From Sneathia sanguinegens (GTDB lineage: Bacteria > Fusobacteriota > Fusobacteriia > Fusobacteriales > Leptotrichiaceae), in NCBI RefSeq assembly GCF_001517935.1, contig NZ_LOQF01000006.1, positions 1 through 64,000 of the forward strand: a DNA stretch of 64,000 bases, written 5' to 3'. Each line of letters begins with the position of its first letter. The first letter of the stretch is position 1. The notes beneath the pieces are model-generated. The model saw nothing but the letters and a program-made list of their open reading frames with translations, had not been told where the DNA came from and did no database searches. The translations under genes and the position numbers were made by a program. Below are positions 57,687-64,000 of this stretch, in pieces.

Positions 57687-58872
57687 TTTTTATTATAACC
57701 ATTTCCTTTTCGTTATAAATTTCTTCCATTATTTCAGAATAGTTCGGTATCTTTTCTTCTTCTTTTATTACATCTTCTAATTTAGGCTTAGTTACTGGAT
57801 GCTTTGGTGCAAACATACTGCATGAATCTTCATAAGGTTCTATTGATTTTTCATAGGTACCTATTTCCCTAGCCATATCCATAATTTCAATTTTATCTTT
57901 TCCTATTAGAGGTCTAAATACTGGTAAATTTACACTACTATTTGTACAAGTTAAACCTTGAACTGTTTGTGAAGCGACTTGACCCAAACTTTCTCCTGTA
58001 ACAAGAGCTAAATATTCTTCATCTTTTGCTAGACGTTCAGCTAATTTCATCATACATCTTCTTGTTAGTATAGTCGTATAATCAACATTAGTATATTTTT
58101 TTATTGCTTCTTGCATTTTCAATATATTAATTTTAAAAAGAGCACTAGCTCCATTATATGCAGTCAATATTTTAACTAATTCTTCAATTTTATCTAAAGC
58201 TTTTTGTGAAGTAAAGGGAAAACTATGAAAAGTAACATAGGCTAATTTAAGTCCTCTTTTTTCCATTAAAAATGATGCAACTGGACTATCTATTCCTCCT
58301 GATATTAAACTTAAGCCTTTTCCAGCACTTGCTAGTGGCATACCTCCATAAGATTTTCTTTTTTCAGTATAAATATATGTATTTTTTCTAATATCTATAT
58401 AAATAAGTGCATCTGGTTCCTTCATTTTGACATCTGTAAATTTTGAATTAATCAAAACATAGGCTCCAACTTCTTTTGCAAAGTCTAAAGAATTAATTTC
58501 AAATTGCTTATTTGCCCTATTAACCTCTATTTTGAAATTTCTTGCACCTTTTTCATAAAGTTCATTAGCAAAAATTAAAACTTGCTTCATTATTTCTTCA
58601 GCATCTGTTTCAACTTTTTTACAAAGAAATATACTATTTATTCCAAAAATATTTTTTATAGCCTTTAATACTTCTTCTGCATGATTTTCTTCAAATTTTA
58701 TAAAAACCTTTGACATATCGTTAAGTAATTCTGTTTTAAAATTTAAAGTAGCTAGCTTATTTTTCAATCTTTTCTTTATATTTCTTTCAAATGTTCCTCT
58801 ATTTTTACCTTTTAATACCAATTCTCCATAGCCTAAACCTAAGCTATCAATCTTCGTAATATCTATGTTCAT
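57679..58872 (-). CDS. thiI: tRNA 4-thiouridine synthetase ThiI
   Basis: Uses sulfur from a cysteine desulfurase to make s4U8 in tRNA, and in some bacteria feeds thiamine thiazole synthesis. Ferredoxin-like N-terminal domain (start DSLGLGYGELVLKGKNRGTFERN), THUMP domain (about 65-165), then the PP-loop SLISGGIDSPVASFLMEKRG near 180-198 and CTNSSVNLPVFRPLIGKDKIEIMDMAREIGTYE. The conserved Cys in DSCSMFAPKHPVTKP is present, but the C-terminal rhodanese domain is absent, as in many anaerobes. About 397 residues. Overlaps the preceding gene by 26 bases. GAAAGG lies ahead. Confidence 0.95.
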   Translation of the reverse strand: MNIDITKIDSLGLGYGELVLKGKNRGTFERNIKKRLKNKLATLNFKTELLNDMSKVFIKFEENHAEEVLKAIKNIFGINSIFLCKKVETDAEEIMKQVLIFANELYEKGARNFKIEVNRANKQFEINSLDFAKEVGAYVLINSKFTDVKMKEPDALIYIDIRKNTYIYTEKRKSYGGMPLASAGKGLSLISGGIDSPVASFLMEKRGLKLAYVTFHSFPFTSQKALDKIEELVKILTAYNGASALFKINILKMQEAIKKYTNVDYTTILTRRCMMKLAERLAKDEEYLALVTGESLGQVASQTVQGLTCTNSSVNLPVFRPLIGKDKIEIMDMAREIGTYEKSIEPYEDSCSMFAPKHPVTKPKLEDVIKEEEKIPNYSEIMEEIYNEKEMVIIKNE

Positions 58873-59206
58873 CTTTTAACCTTTCTATAAATTCTTTTGT
58901 TAAATGTTTTTTATACTTTCTTTTCATTAATTTGATATATATATAGTCTACACAAGGCTTTTGCATAGCTATTATAGCTATAATTATAGCTATACCTAAC
59001 CCCAAGCTAACTGTTTCATAAGGTAATCTAATTAAAAAATGATACATAAGATATATAACAAAAACTAAAAATATCGTATATATCACAAGAGCTAATCTTA
59101 AGATTTTACTTCTGACTTTCCTTACTTTTTTTAAAGTATCTTCATCAATATATCTATGTTTTAATTCTTCTATTGAAACATAGTATTCTAATTCATACTC
59201 ATTCAT
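58847..59206 (-). CDS. Small two-helix membrane protein of unknown function
   Basis: A 119-residue protein with charged cytosolic start (MNEYELEYYVSIEELKHRYIDEDTLKKVRKVRSK), two hydrophobic helices (about 34-54, 58-78) and a basic tail (KLMKRKYKKHLTKEFIERLKDE). I do not recognise a family. It is the first gene of the long unit that continues through thiI, and overlaps thiI by 26 bases. AGGAGTGG precedes the ATG. Confidence 0.72.
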   Translation of the reverse strand: MNEYELEYYVSIEELKHRYIDEDTLKKVRKVRSKILRLALVIYTIFLVFVIYLMYHFLIRLPYETVSLGLGIAIIIAIIAMQKPCVDYIYIKLMKRKYKKHLTKEFIERLKDEHRYYED

Positions 59207-59226
59207 AATACCACTCCTTCTATTAG

Positions 59227-59232
59227 ATTATA
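59227..59232 (-). promoter_or_regulatory. Extended -10 element upstream of the thiI operon
   Basis: TGCTATAAT on the minus strand (TATAAT at 59227-59232), the same extended form as before asnS. The -35 region lies inside the preceding terminator and is not recognisable. Confidence 0.45.
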
Positions 59233-59247
59233 GCACAAATAAAAAAT

Positions 59248-59276
59248 AAATAGCTAGAGTATAAATCTAGCTATTT
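59248..59276 (-). terminator. Terminator of the UreI-like gene
   Basis: Perfect 11-base stem AAATAGCTAGA / TCTAGCTATTT (59248-59258 and 59266-59276) with a seven-base loop; AT-rich tail with T run on the minus strand. Confidence 0.85.
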
Positions 59277-59288
59277 ATCAAATTATTT

Positions 59289-59795
59289 TTACCATTGCCA
59301 TAAACCTAATAAAATTAATAAACCTGGCAACCAACCTGTTAATATTCCTTCAATTAAAGCTACATATGAAGAAAATTTTCCTAAATTCTTTTTTAAACTA
59401 CATTCTACAAAGCCTAAGAACCAGAAAAATGCCCATGCTATCCATATTAAAAATGCATATAAATTAGCTCTGTCTAAATATGAAGCTATTAAAGCATTTA
59501 TACATACAAATAAACAAAAGTATCCAAAAGGTCTTAATTCCAATGAAAATATTGTATTTGCAAATAAAAAGAAATATGTTATTGCGAATAGAAAACCTAT
59601 TGCTGGTCCAAAGAATGATGTACTTTCTGCTCCTTTTGTGATTAATAATACCGCAGATACTACATTAAAGAAAAATATTATACAACCACAAATTAAATTC
59701 AAAACAGCTGTTGCTTTTTTATCAAAGCCTATTATTCCTGCCAAACCATTATTGATTAAAACTAATCCTACATAAATTAAAATCAATCCAAACAT
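59289..59795 (-). CDS. AmiS/UreI-family channel protein
   Basis: Six hydrophobic segments in 168 residues, start MFGLILIYVGLVLINNGLAGIIGFDKKATAVLN and end GLLILLGLWQW, with GYFCLF and WIAWAFFWFLGF near the fifth helix: pattern of the AmiS/UreI family of acid-activated urea or short-chain amide channels. No urease, amidase or nickel genes exist in the window. Its own promoter (59832-59837 TATAAT) and terminator make it a single-gene unit. Urea or amide conduction is the family expectation; the real substrate is unknown. Confidence 0.85.
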   Translation of the reverse strand: MFGLILIYVGLVLINNGLAGIIGFDKKATAVLNLICGCIIFFFNVVSAVLLITKGAESTSFFGPAIGFLFAITYFFLFANTIFSLELRPFGYFCLFVCINALIASYLDRANLYAFLIWIAWAFFWFLGFVECSLKKNLGKFSSYVALIEGILTGWLPGLLILLGLWQW

Positions 59796-59831
59796 TGTGC
59801 CTCCTTTATTGTGAATATTATTTCATTTGGT

Positions 59832-59837
59832 ATTATA
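59832..59837 (-). promoter_or_regulatory. -10 element of the UreI-like gene
   Basis: Perfect TATAAT on the minus strand, about 40 bases before the start codon. A weak TTATAA lies 16 bases farther upstream. Confidence 0.5.
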
Positions 59838-59865
59838 TCATAAATATGTAGAATTATAAATTAAA

Positions 59866-59885
59866 AATGAGCATTTCTGCTCATT
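59866..59885 (-). terminator. Terminator overlapping the EIIB-protein stop
   Basis: AATGAGCA / TGCTCATT with a four-base loop; TTTTT-like tail on the minus strand. It closes the plsY-to-EIIB operon. Confidence 0.8.
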
Positions 59886-60367
59886 TATTTTTTTAATTTT
59901 TTCATTTCTTCTGCTATAAATTGAACTTCAGGTCCCATTATAACTTGAACAGAACTTTTATCCACTACTATAGTATCTATTGCTCCTGCTTGTTTTAATA
60001 TTATTTTATTTACTTTTGATGAATCTTGTAATTCCATTCTAAGTCTAGTTATACAATTATCAATTGTAACTATATTTTCTTTTCCACCTAAACCTTCTAT
60101 AACTTGTTTTGCTACTTCTGCATAATTTTTCATTACTTCTTCATTTTCTTTTTCTTCTTCTGGTGAACTACTTACTAATCTATTTACAAAGAAATACTCA
60201 AGAATGAAATAAATTACTAATACAACTATGAAAACTACAACTCTATAAGTTGTATTTTCTATTTTTGTACCTATAAGGTACCCTATTGCCATTAATACTA
60301 TAGTATTAATTAATAATACACTTAAAATATTTGAAAATCCACATTTTTTCATAGGACACTTATTCAT
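59885..60367 (-). CDS. Membrane-anchored PTS EIIB (glucose-type) domain protein
   Basis: Two hydrophobic helices (residues about 12-33 and 42-62), then an acidic linker and a PTS EIIB domain of the glucose/N-acetylglucosamine class (about 78-158). The phosphorylation motif is TIDNCITRLRMEL with Cys105, and GAIDTIVVDKSSVQVIMGPEVQFIAEEM follows, as in EIIB-Glc. No EIIC domain, no EIIA and no neighbouring sugar permease exist. Normal EIIBC chains have ten helices of EIIC before EIIB, so this is a two-helix stub with an intact phosphorylatable domain. It is the last gene of the dnaN operon (28 bases after dnaN), with AAGGAG. Confidence 0.88.
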   Translation of the reverse strand: MNKCPMKKCGFSNILSVLLINTIVLMAIGYLIGTKIENTTYRVVVFIVVLVIYFILEYFFVNRLVSSSPEEEKENEEVMKNYAEVAKQVIEGLGGKENIVTIDNCITRLRMELQDSSKVNKIILKQAGAIDTIVVDKSSVQVIMGPEVQFIAEEMKKLKK

Positions 60368-60395
60368 TATATACTCCTTTCACCTAATAATACCA

Positions 60396-61514
60396 TTAAA
60401 TTTTCAATGGCATTGTTAAATAAACATTATTATTCTTATTGTCATCTTCCTTGAATAAAACTGCTGATATTTCATCTGACATATCTATTTCTAATATTTC
60501 AGAATTTTTTACAGTAGCAAGATATTCAAGTATAAATTTAACATTTAAATATATTTTTATATCTGGGCAATCCTTAATTATATTTAATTCTGAGCTCCCA
60601 TTTCCAAATTCTCCATAACCAGATATTTTTAACTTATTTTCAGTAAATAGAAATTCTGCGACATCTTTTCTTTCTTTCTTATCTCTTACAAAAATTAAAA
60701 CTTTTGATAAGGCTGTGTATAAATCTGTTTTATTAACCTTTATTTTCTTTTCAACCCTTACATTATCTAGTATAGCAATATAATCAGGAAATTGCAATTC
60801 TACAACCTTAGAAATAACTTCTATATCATCTAATTTGAATAATACCTTAGTACCTTCTGATCTAAAAATTACTTCATTTAATTCACTTTCTCTAAATATT
60901 TTAAGTAAGGCTTGTGTTAATTTTAAAGGTACACTAACACTTACATTTTCATTTGTATTATTTTCTTCAATTTCAATTTCCCTATACATCAATCTATACG
61001 AATCAGTTGCAACTAATTTTAAAGTCTTATCTTCTACTTCAAATTTCAAACAATTGATTTTTGCTTTTTCTTGATCTGTTGTAGCTGCAAATTGTGTTTT
61101 TTCAATATTTTCTAATAAAAGTTTCTTATCTACAATATATTCAACACCATTTATTACATCTAATTCAGGTATCTCATCAATTTCAATTAAACTATAATTT
61201 GAAATACTATCTGGAGTAACAATTTTTATTTGATTATTTTCTTCTTTTATTTCGACTTTTTCATCTATTACTTTACGAAGATATTCTTCAACTAGTCTAT
61301 GTTTTATTACTATTTTACCTTCATTTATTATTTCTGCATCACAATAACATTTTATAAATAAATGATAACCCATAGCTCTGAACTCAAGTTTATCTTCCTT
61401 TGTTTCTATATAAATACCTACCCTTGAGTTATCTATTCTTTCATCTAAAATAGCATTTTCTACTATTCTAATTGCTCTTAAAAAGTCTTTTGTTTTAACT
61501 TTAATATCAAACAT
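60396..61514 (-). CDS. dnaN: DNA polymerase III beta sliding clamp
   Basis: Homodimeric clamp giving processivity to DNA polymerase III. Three structural repeats in 372 residues: the start MFDIKVKTKDFLRAIRIVENAIL, middle LLLENIEKTQFAATTDQEKAKINCLKFEVEDKTLKLVATDSYRL, and LQFPDYIAIL. The C-terminus VYLTMPLKI fits the clamp's MPxR/L ending. Unusually, dnaN sits here among sigma factor, gpsA and plsY genes rather than beside dnaA. GGGGTAAAT lies before the ATG; it starts two bases after the sigma factor stop. Confidence 0.94.
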   Translation of the reverse strand: MFDIKVKTKDFLRAIRIVENAILDERIDNSRVGIYIETKEDKLEFRAMGYHLFIKCYCDAEIINEGKIVIKHRLVEEYLRKVIDEKVEIKEENNQIKIVTPDSISNYSLIEIDEIPELDVINGVEYIVDKKLLLENIEKTQFAATTDQEKAKINCLKFEVEDKTLKLVATDSYRLMYREIEIEENNTNENVSVSVPLKLTQALLKIFRESELNEVIFRSEGTKVLFKLDDIEVISKVVELQFPDYIAILDNVRVEKKIKVNKTDLYTALSKVLIFVRDKKERKDVAEFLFTENKLKISGYGEFGNGSSELNIIKDCPDIKIYLNVKFILEYLATVKNSEILEIDMSDEISAVLFKEDDNKNNNVYLTMPLKI

Positions 61515-61516
61515 AT

Positions 61517-62344
61517 TTACCCCTTCATTTTATTTTTTTCATCAAAATGATTTTTTAACTTTGCTATTGCTTTTTTTTCAATTTGTCTAACACGTTCTCT
61601 AGTTATATTCAACAATTCACCAATTTCTTTCAATGTGTGAATTTTAGTATTATATAAACCATATCTTAATTTAAGTATTTCTTTTTCTCTATCAGTTAAA
61701 GAACTATCAAGTAATTCTTTCATTTCATTTAATTGTTCTTCTTTAATTATATCCTCTTCCACATTAGCTTCTTCACCTATTACATCTTCCAAATAAATAT
61801 TATCTCCAATAGTTTCACTAAAAGAAACTATATCTTGAAACTCATTAATAAGTAATACTACCTTACCCGGTTTAATATTCATTTTTTCTGCAATATAATC
61901 TATAGGTGGATTTTCGCCATGTTCATAGACATATTCATTAATTAATTTATTAACCTTTGATAATTGTTCATGCTTATATGATGGTATTCTAATATCTCTA
62001 CCTATGTTAATAATAGATTTTTTTATTGCTTGTCTTATCCACCAAACTGCATATGTACTAAATCTATGACCTTTTGTACTATCGAACTTTTCTATTGCCT
62101 TTAATAAACCTATATTTCCTTCACTTATTAAATCAATTAAAGGAAGTCCATTACCTAATGATTTTTTCGCTACTGAAATAACTAATCTTAAATTAGCTAA
62201 AACTAATTTGTTCTTTGCTTCTTCATCATTTTCTTCCTTAATTTTTCTTAAAAGTTCAAATTCCTCTTCCTTATTCAATAGTTGATATTCTCTTAAATCT
62301 GATAAATATAATGAAATTAGATTCATTTCATTTTGCTCTTCCAT
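61517..62344 (-). CDS. Sigma-70 family RNA polymerase sigma factor, short
   Basis: Regions 1.2 to 4 in 275 residues: [20 protein letters not shown] (1.2), [61 protein letters not shown] (2.1-2.4), [16 protein letters not shown] (3.0), a compact region 3, and region 4 [16 protein letters not shown] plus [14 protein letters not shown]. Region 1.1 and the non-conserved insertion of primary RpoD are missing, so it looks like a group 2 (RpoS/HrdA-type) factor, or a minimal primary factor. Its -10 contact helix matches vegetative sigma, consistent with the TATAAT promoters seen throughout. The ribosome site TAGGGGG overlaps the gpsA stop. Confidence 0.88.
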   Translation of the reverse strand: MEEQNEMNLISLYLSDLREYQLLNKEEEFELLRKIKEENDEEAKNKLVLANLRLVISVAKKSLGNGLPLIDLISEGNIGLLKAIEKFDSTKGHRFSTYAVWWIRQAIKKSIINIGRDIRIPSYKHEQLSKVNKLINEYVYEHGENPPIDYIAEKMNIKPGKVVLLINEFQDIVSFSETIGDNIYLEDVIGEEANVEEDIIKEEQLNEMKELLDSSLTDREKEILKLRYGLYNTKIHTLKEIGELLNITRERVRQIEKKAIAKLKNHFDEKNKMKG

Positions 62345-62352
62345 ACATCCCC

Positions 62353-63345
62353 CTAAAATTCAGATCTTAGATTTCTATTCATAAATAATTCAGTAATAGT
62401 TTTTGTTGATTGTTTGTTATACAATATATTATATAACTCAGTAAAAATAGGTGTTCTTAAATTATTTTTTTCTATTATTTCTTTTAAAGCCTTTATTGTA
62501 GTTGCTCCTTCAGATACCATTTTCATTTCATGAACTACCTCTTCTACTGTTCTACCACGACCTATTTGCTCACCAAGATATCTATTTCTACTATGTTGAC
62601 TTGTACAAGTAACTACCAAGTCTCCAAAACCTGTTAAGCCCATAAAAGTTTTAAAATCTGCTTTATAAAACTTACCTATTATTATCATTTCACCTAGACC
62701 TCTTGTCATAAGAGCTGCCTTTGTATTATCACCATAGCCTAAACCATCTGAAATACCTGCTGCTATTGCTATACAATTCTTAAGTGCTCCTGCTAATTCT
62801 GCTCCTATAACATCTGTACCTGTATATACTCTTAAATAAGTAGTATTAAAAACTTCTTGAACTTTTTTGGCAACTTCCTCATTTTCAGATACTGAAAGTA
62901 TAGCTGATGGTATTTGTTTTGCAACTTCTTCAGCATGAGTAGGACCTGCTAAATGCACATACTCATATTCAAAATCTTTTAATTCTTCTGCTACAATTTC
63001 TGAAATTCTTTTCAAAGTCCCAATTTCAAGTCCTTTTGCAACATTTACAATAATCTTTTTATTTGAAAATTTTTTAAATTTCTTTAGCATATTTCTAAGA
63101 TATTGTGTCGGTGTTGCAAGTAAAATAATATCCACTTTTTCTATAACTTCATTAAATTCTTCAACTATTTTAATATTAGTTGGTAAAATATGTCCCTTTA
63201 AAAAGGTTGTATTTTCCCTTTTTTCCTTTAATATTTTTCTATATTCTTCATTATGTTCATAAAGATAACAAGTGTATCCTTTTTTTGCTAATAGAATGGT
63301 TAAAGCTGTACCCCAACTTCCTCCACCTAATGTTAAAATATTCAT
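62353..63345 (-). CDS. gpsA: Glycerol-3-phosphate dehydrogenase [NAD(P)+]
   Basis: Makes sn-glycerol-3-phosphate from dihydroxyacetone phosphate for phospholipids. N-terminal Rossmann motif [18 protein letters not shown] (residues 5-22), [86 protein letters not shown] with the catalytic Lys, and the substrate motif [29 protein letters not shown]. Length 330 as expected. It follows plsY by 8 bases; both act in the same lipid pathway. AAGGAG before the ATG. Confidence 0.97.
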   Translation of the reverse strand: MNILTLGGGSWGTALTILLAKKGYTCYLYEHNEEYRKILKEKRENTTFLKGHILPTNIKIVEEFNEVIEKVDIILLATPTQYLRNMLKKFKKFSNKKIIVNVAKGLEIGTLKRISEIVAEELKDFEYEYVHLAGPTHAEEVAKQIPSAILSVSENEEVAKKVQEVFNTTYLRVYTGTDVIGAELAGALKNCIAIAAGISDGLGYGDNTKAALMTRGLGEMIIIGKFYKADFKTFMGLTGFGDLVVTCTSQHSRNRYLGEQIGRGRTVEEVVHEMKMVSEGATTIKALKEIIEKNNLRTPIFTELYNILYNKQSTKTITELFMNRNLRSEF

Positions 63346-63353
63346 ATAACTCC

Positions 63354-63938
63354 TTATTTATCAAAAAATTTTGCTTCTTTTTTATTTATTAAATTTTTAA
63401 TATTTGATTTATGCTTATATATCACAAAAAGCCCTATTATTATTGAAAAAATAATTTCAGGTGTTGTTCCTTTAAATAGATATACTGCAACTGACAAGCA
63501 TAAAGCACTAACCATAGATGCTATTGATACATATCCAGTTAAAAATACTATAGCAAAAAACACAACCAATAATGCTAATATAGAATAAGGTGAAATAATT
63601 AAAAAAATTCCGACTGTCGTTGCTACAGCCTTTCCACCTTTAAATTTTAAAAATATTGAATATGAATGCCCTATAATAGCACAAATAGCAGCATAGATTC
63701 CTAAATTGGCTCCCATCTTATATCCTATATAAGTTGGTATTGCTCCTTTTAGTACATCTAACACAAGTGTCATAAATCCATATTTATATCCCAAAACCCT
63801 TGCTGCATTAGTTGCACCTACATTACCACTTCCTTGTTGTCTTATATCAATATTTTTAAACACCTTACCTATCCAAAAAGCATTTGGTATACTTCCTATT
63901 AAATAAGAAAATATTAATAAGCATATTACTTTTATCAT
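63354..63938 (-). CDS. plsY: Acyl-phosphate:glycerol-3-phosphate acyltransferase PlsY
   Basis: Integral-membrane enzyme adding the first acyl chain to glycerol-3-phosphate from acyl phosphate. The three family motifs are visible: SYLIGSIPNAFWIGKV near residues 11-26, QQGSGNVGATNAARVLGYKYG near 34-54, and GHSYSIFLKFKGGKAVATTVG near 92-112. About seven hydrophobic segments, 194 residues. It is the first gene of the unit that continues into gpsA, whose product supplies the substrate. GAGGAAAAG lies before the ATG. Confidence 0.96.
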   Translation of the reverse strand: MIKVICLLIFSYLIGSIPNAFWIGKVFKNIDIRQQGSGNVGATNAARVLGYKYGFMTLVLDVLKGAIPTYIGYKMGANLGIYAAICAIIGHSYSIFLKFKGGKAVATTVGIFLIISPYSILALLVVFFAIVFLTGYVSIASMVSALCLSVAVYLFKGTTPEIIFSIIIGLFVIYKHKSNIKNLINKKEAKFFDK

Positions 63939-63977
63939 CTTTTCCTCTTTCTGTTTGAAAATATCTCATTTGTTTTT

Positions 63978-63983
63978 ATTATA
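63978..63983 (-). promoter_or_regulatory. -10 element of the plsY operon
   Basis: Perfect TATAAT on the minus strand, about 40 bases before the plsY start. A -35 at normal spacing would fall beyond the end of the window, so the promoter is only partly seen. Confidence 0.5.
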
Positions 63984-64000
63984 TATGATTTCATTTAAAA

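Noticed and set aside
1-64000. tRNA or rRNA genes
   Set aside because: I saw no GC-rich cloverleaf-like segments or rRNA-like sequence; every gap between genes was AT-rich spacer, promoter or terminator. A covariance-model scan would settle this.
1-64000. Alternative genetic code (TGA as Trp, as in Mollicutes) suggested by the low G+C
   Set aside because: TGA ends several genes at correct family lengths (for example in ATGA overlaps) and Trp is written TGG, and outer-membrane anchors exclude a wall-less cell.

Overview
The window is a chromosomal segment of a very AT-rich bacterium with a standard genetic code (TGA is a stop, TGG is Trp) and dense, mostly minus-strand operons. Low G+C, ferredoxin-linked pyruvate metabolism (PFOR), YadA-type trimeric autotransporters (so an outer membrane), an LCP protein and mraZ-rsmH-ftsL together suggest a Fusobacteriota member of the Leptotrichiaceae (Streptobacillus/Sneathia-like). 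That placement is inference from gene content and composition; no rRNA or tRNA gene is present to test it. Layout: 0-1 kb holds a decayed trimeric autotransporter. 1-6.4 kb holds a membrane protein, a short ComEC-like protein, a type IV pilin-like protein and PFOR. 6.4-7.4 kb is an XRE repressor plus ImmA-type peptidase with operator-like repeats, resembling the control module of a lost mobile element. 7.4-9.2 kb is mraZ-rsmH-ftsL with four tandem MraZ boxes. 9.3-13 kb has a WYL regulator, an AraC regulator with two HTH domains, and cstA. 13.1-18.6 kb is the only long plus-strand operon (HMA protein, RNase H, miaB, rho, two transporters), followed by a DUF1846 gene. 20.2-26 kb carries two large trimeric autotransporters, one with about 90 collagen G-X-Y triplets, each behind a promoter whose spacer contains a G5 or G6 run. 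26.3-31 kb has a HAD phosphatase, an LCP protein and a CUT1 sugar ABC operon behind a LacI/CcpA-type operator. 31-35.6 kb is a mixed operon (DNase I-like protein, MATE, TrmB-type regulator, M50 protease, NrnA, lipoprotein). 35.6-48 kb is a fourteen-gene housekeeping operon from asnS to efp including dprA, topA, xer, yqeH and ychF. 48-59.2 kb runs from a small membrane protein through thiI, yihY, rmuC, a split chromate transporter and folA into two Mg2+ P-type ATPases flanking a winged-helix protein with no receiver domain. 59.3-64 kb holds an AmiS/UreI channel, a membrane-anchored PTS EIIB domain, dnaN, a short sigma-70 factor, gpsA and plsY. The most distinctive material is the surface-adhesin locus: two intact adhesins and one corpse share a coiled-coil tail after the beta-barrel anchor, the intact ones share promoter architecture with a homopolymeric G run, and one carries a long collagen-like shaft that fits the obligate trimer of this family. 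Other unusual items are the EIIB anchor protein, the UreI-like channel without urease, the receiver-less regulator between Mg2+ pumps, a uracil-DNA-glycosylase-like protein without catalytic motifs, and a translationally coupled 36-residue membrane peptide.
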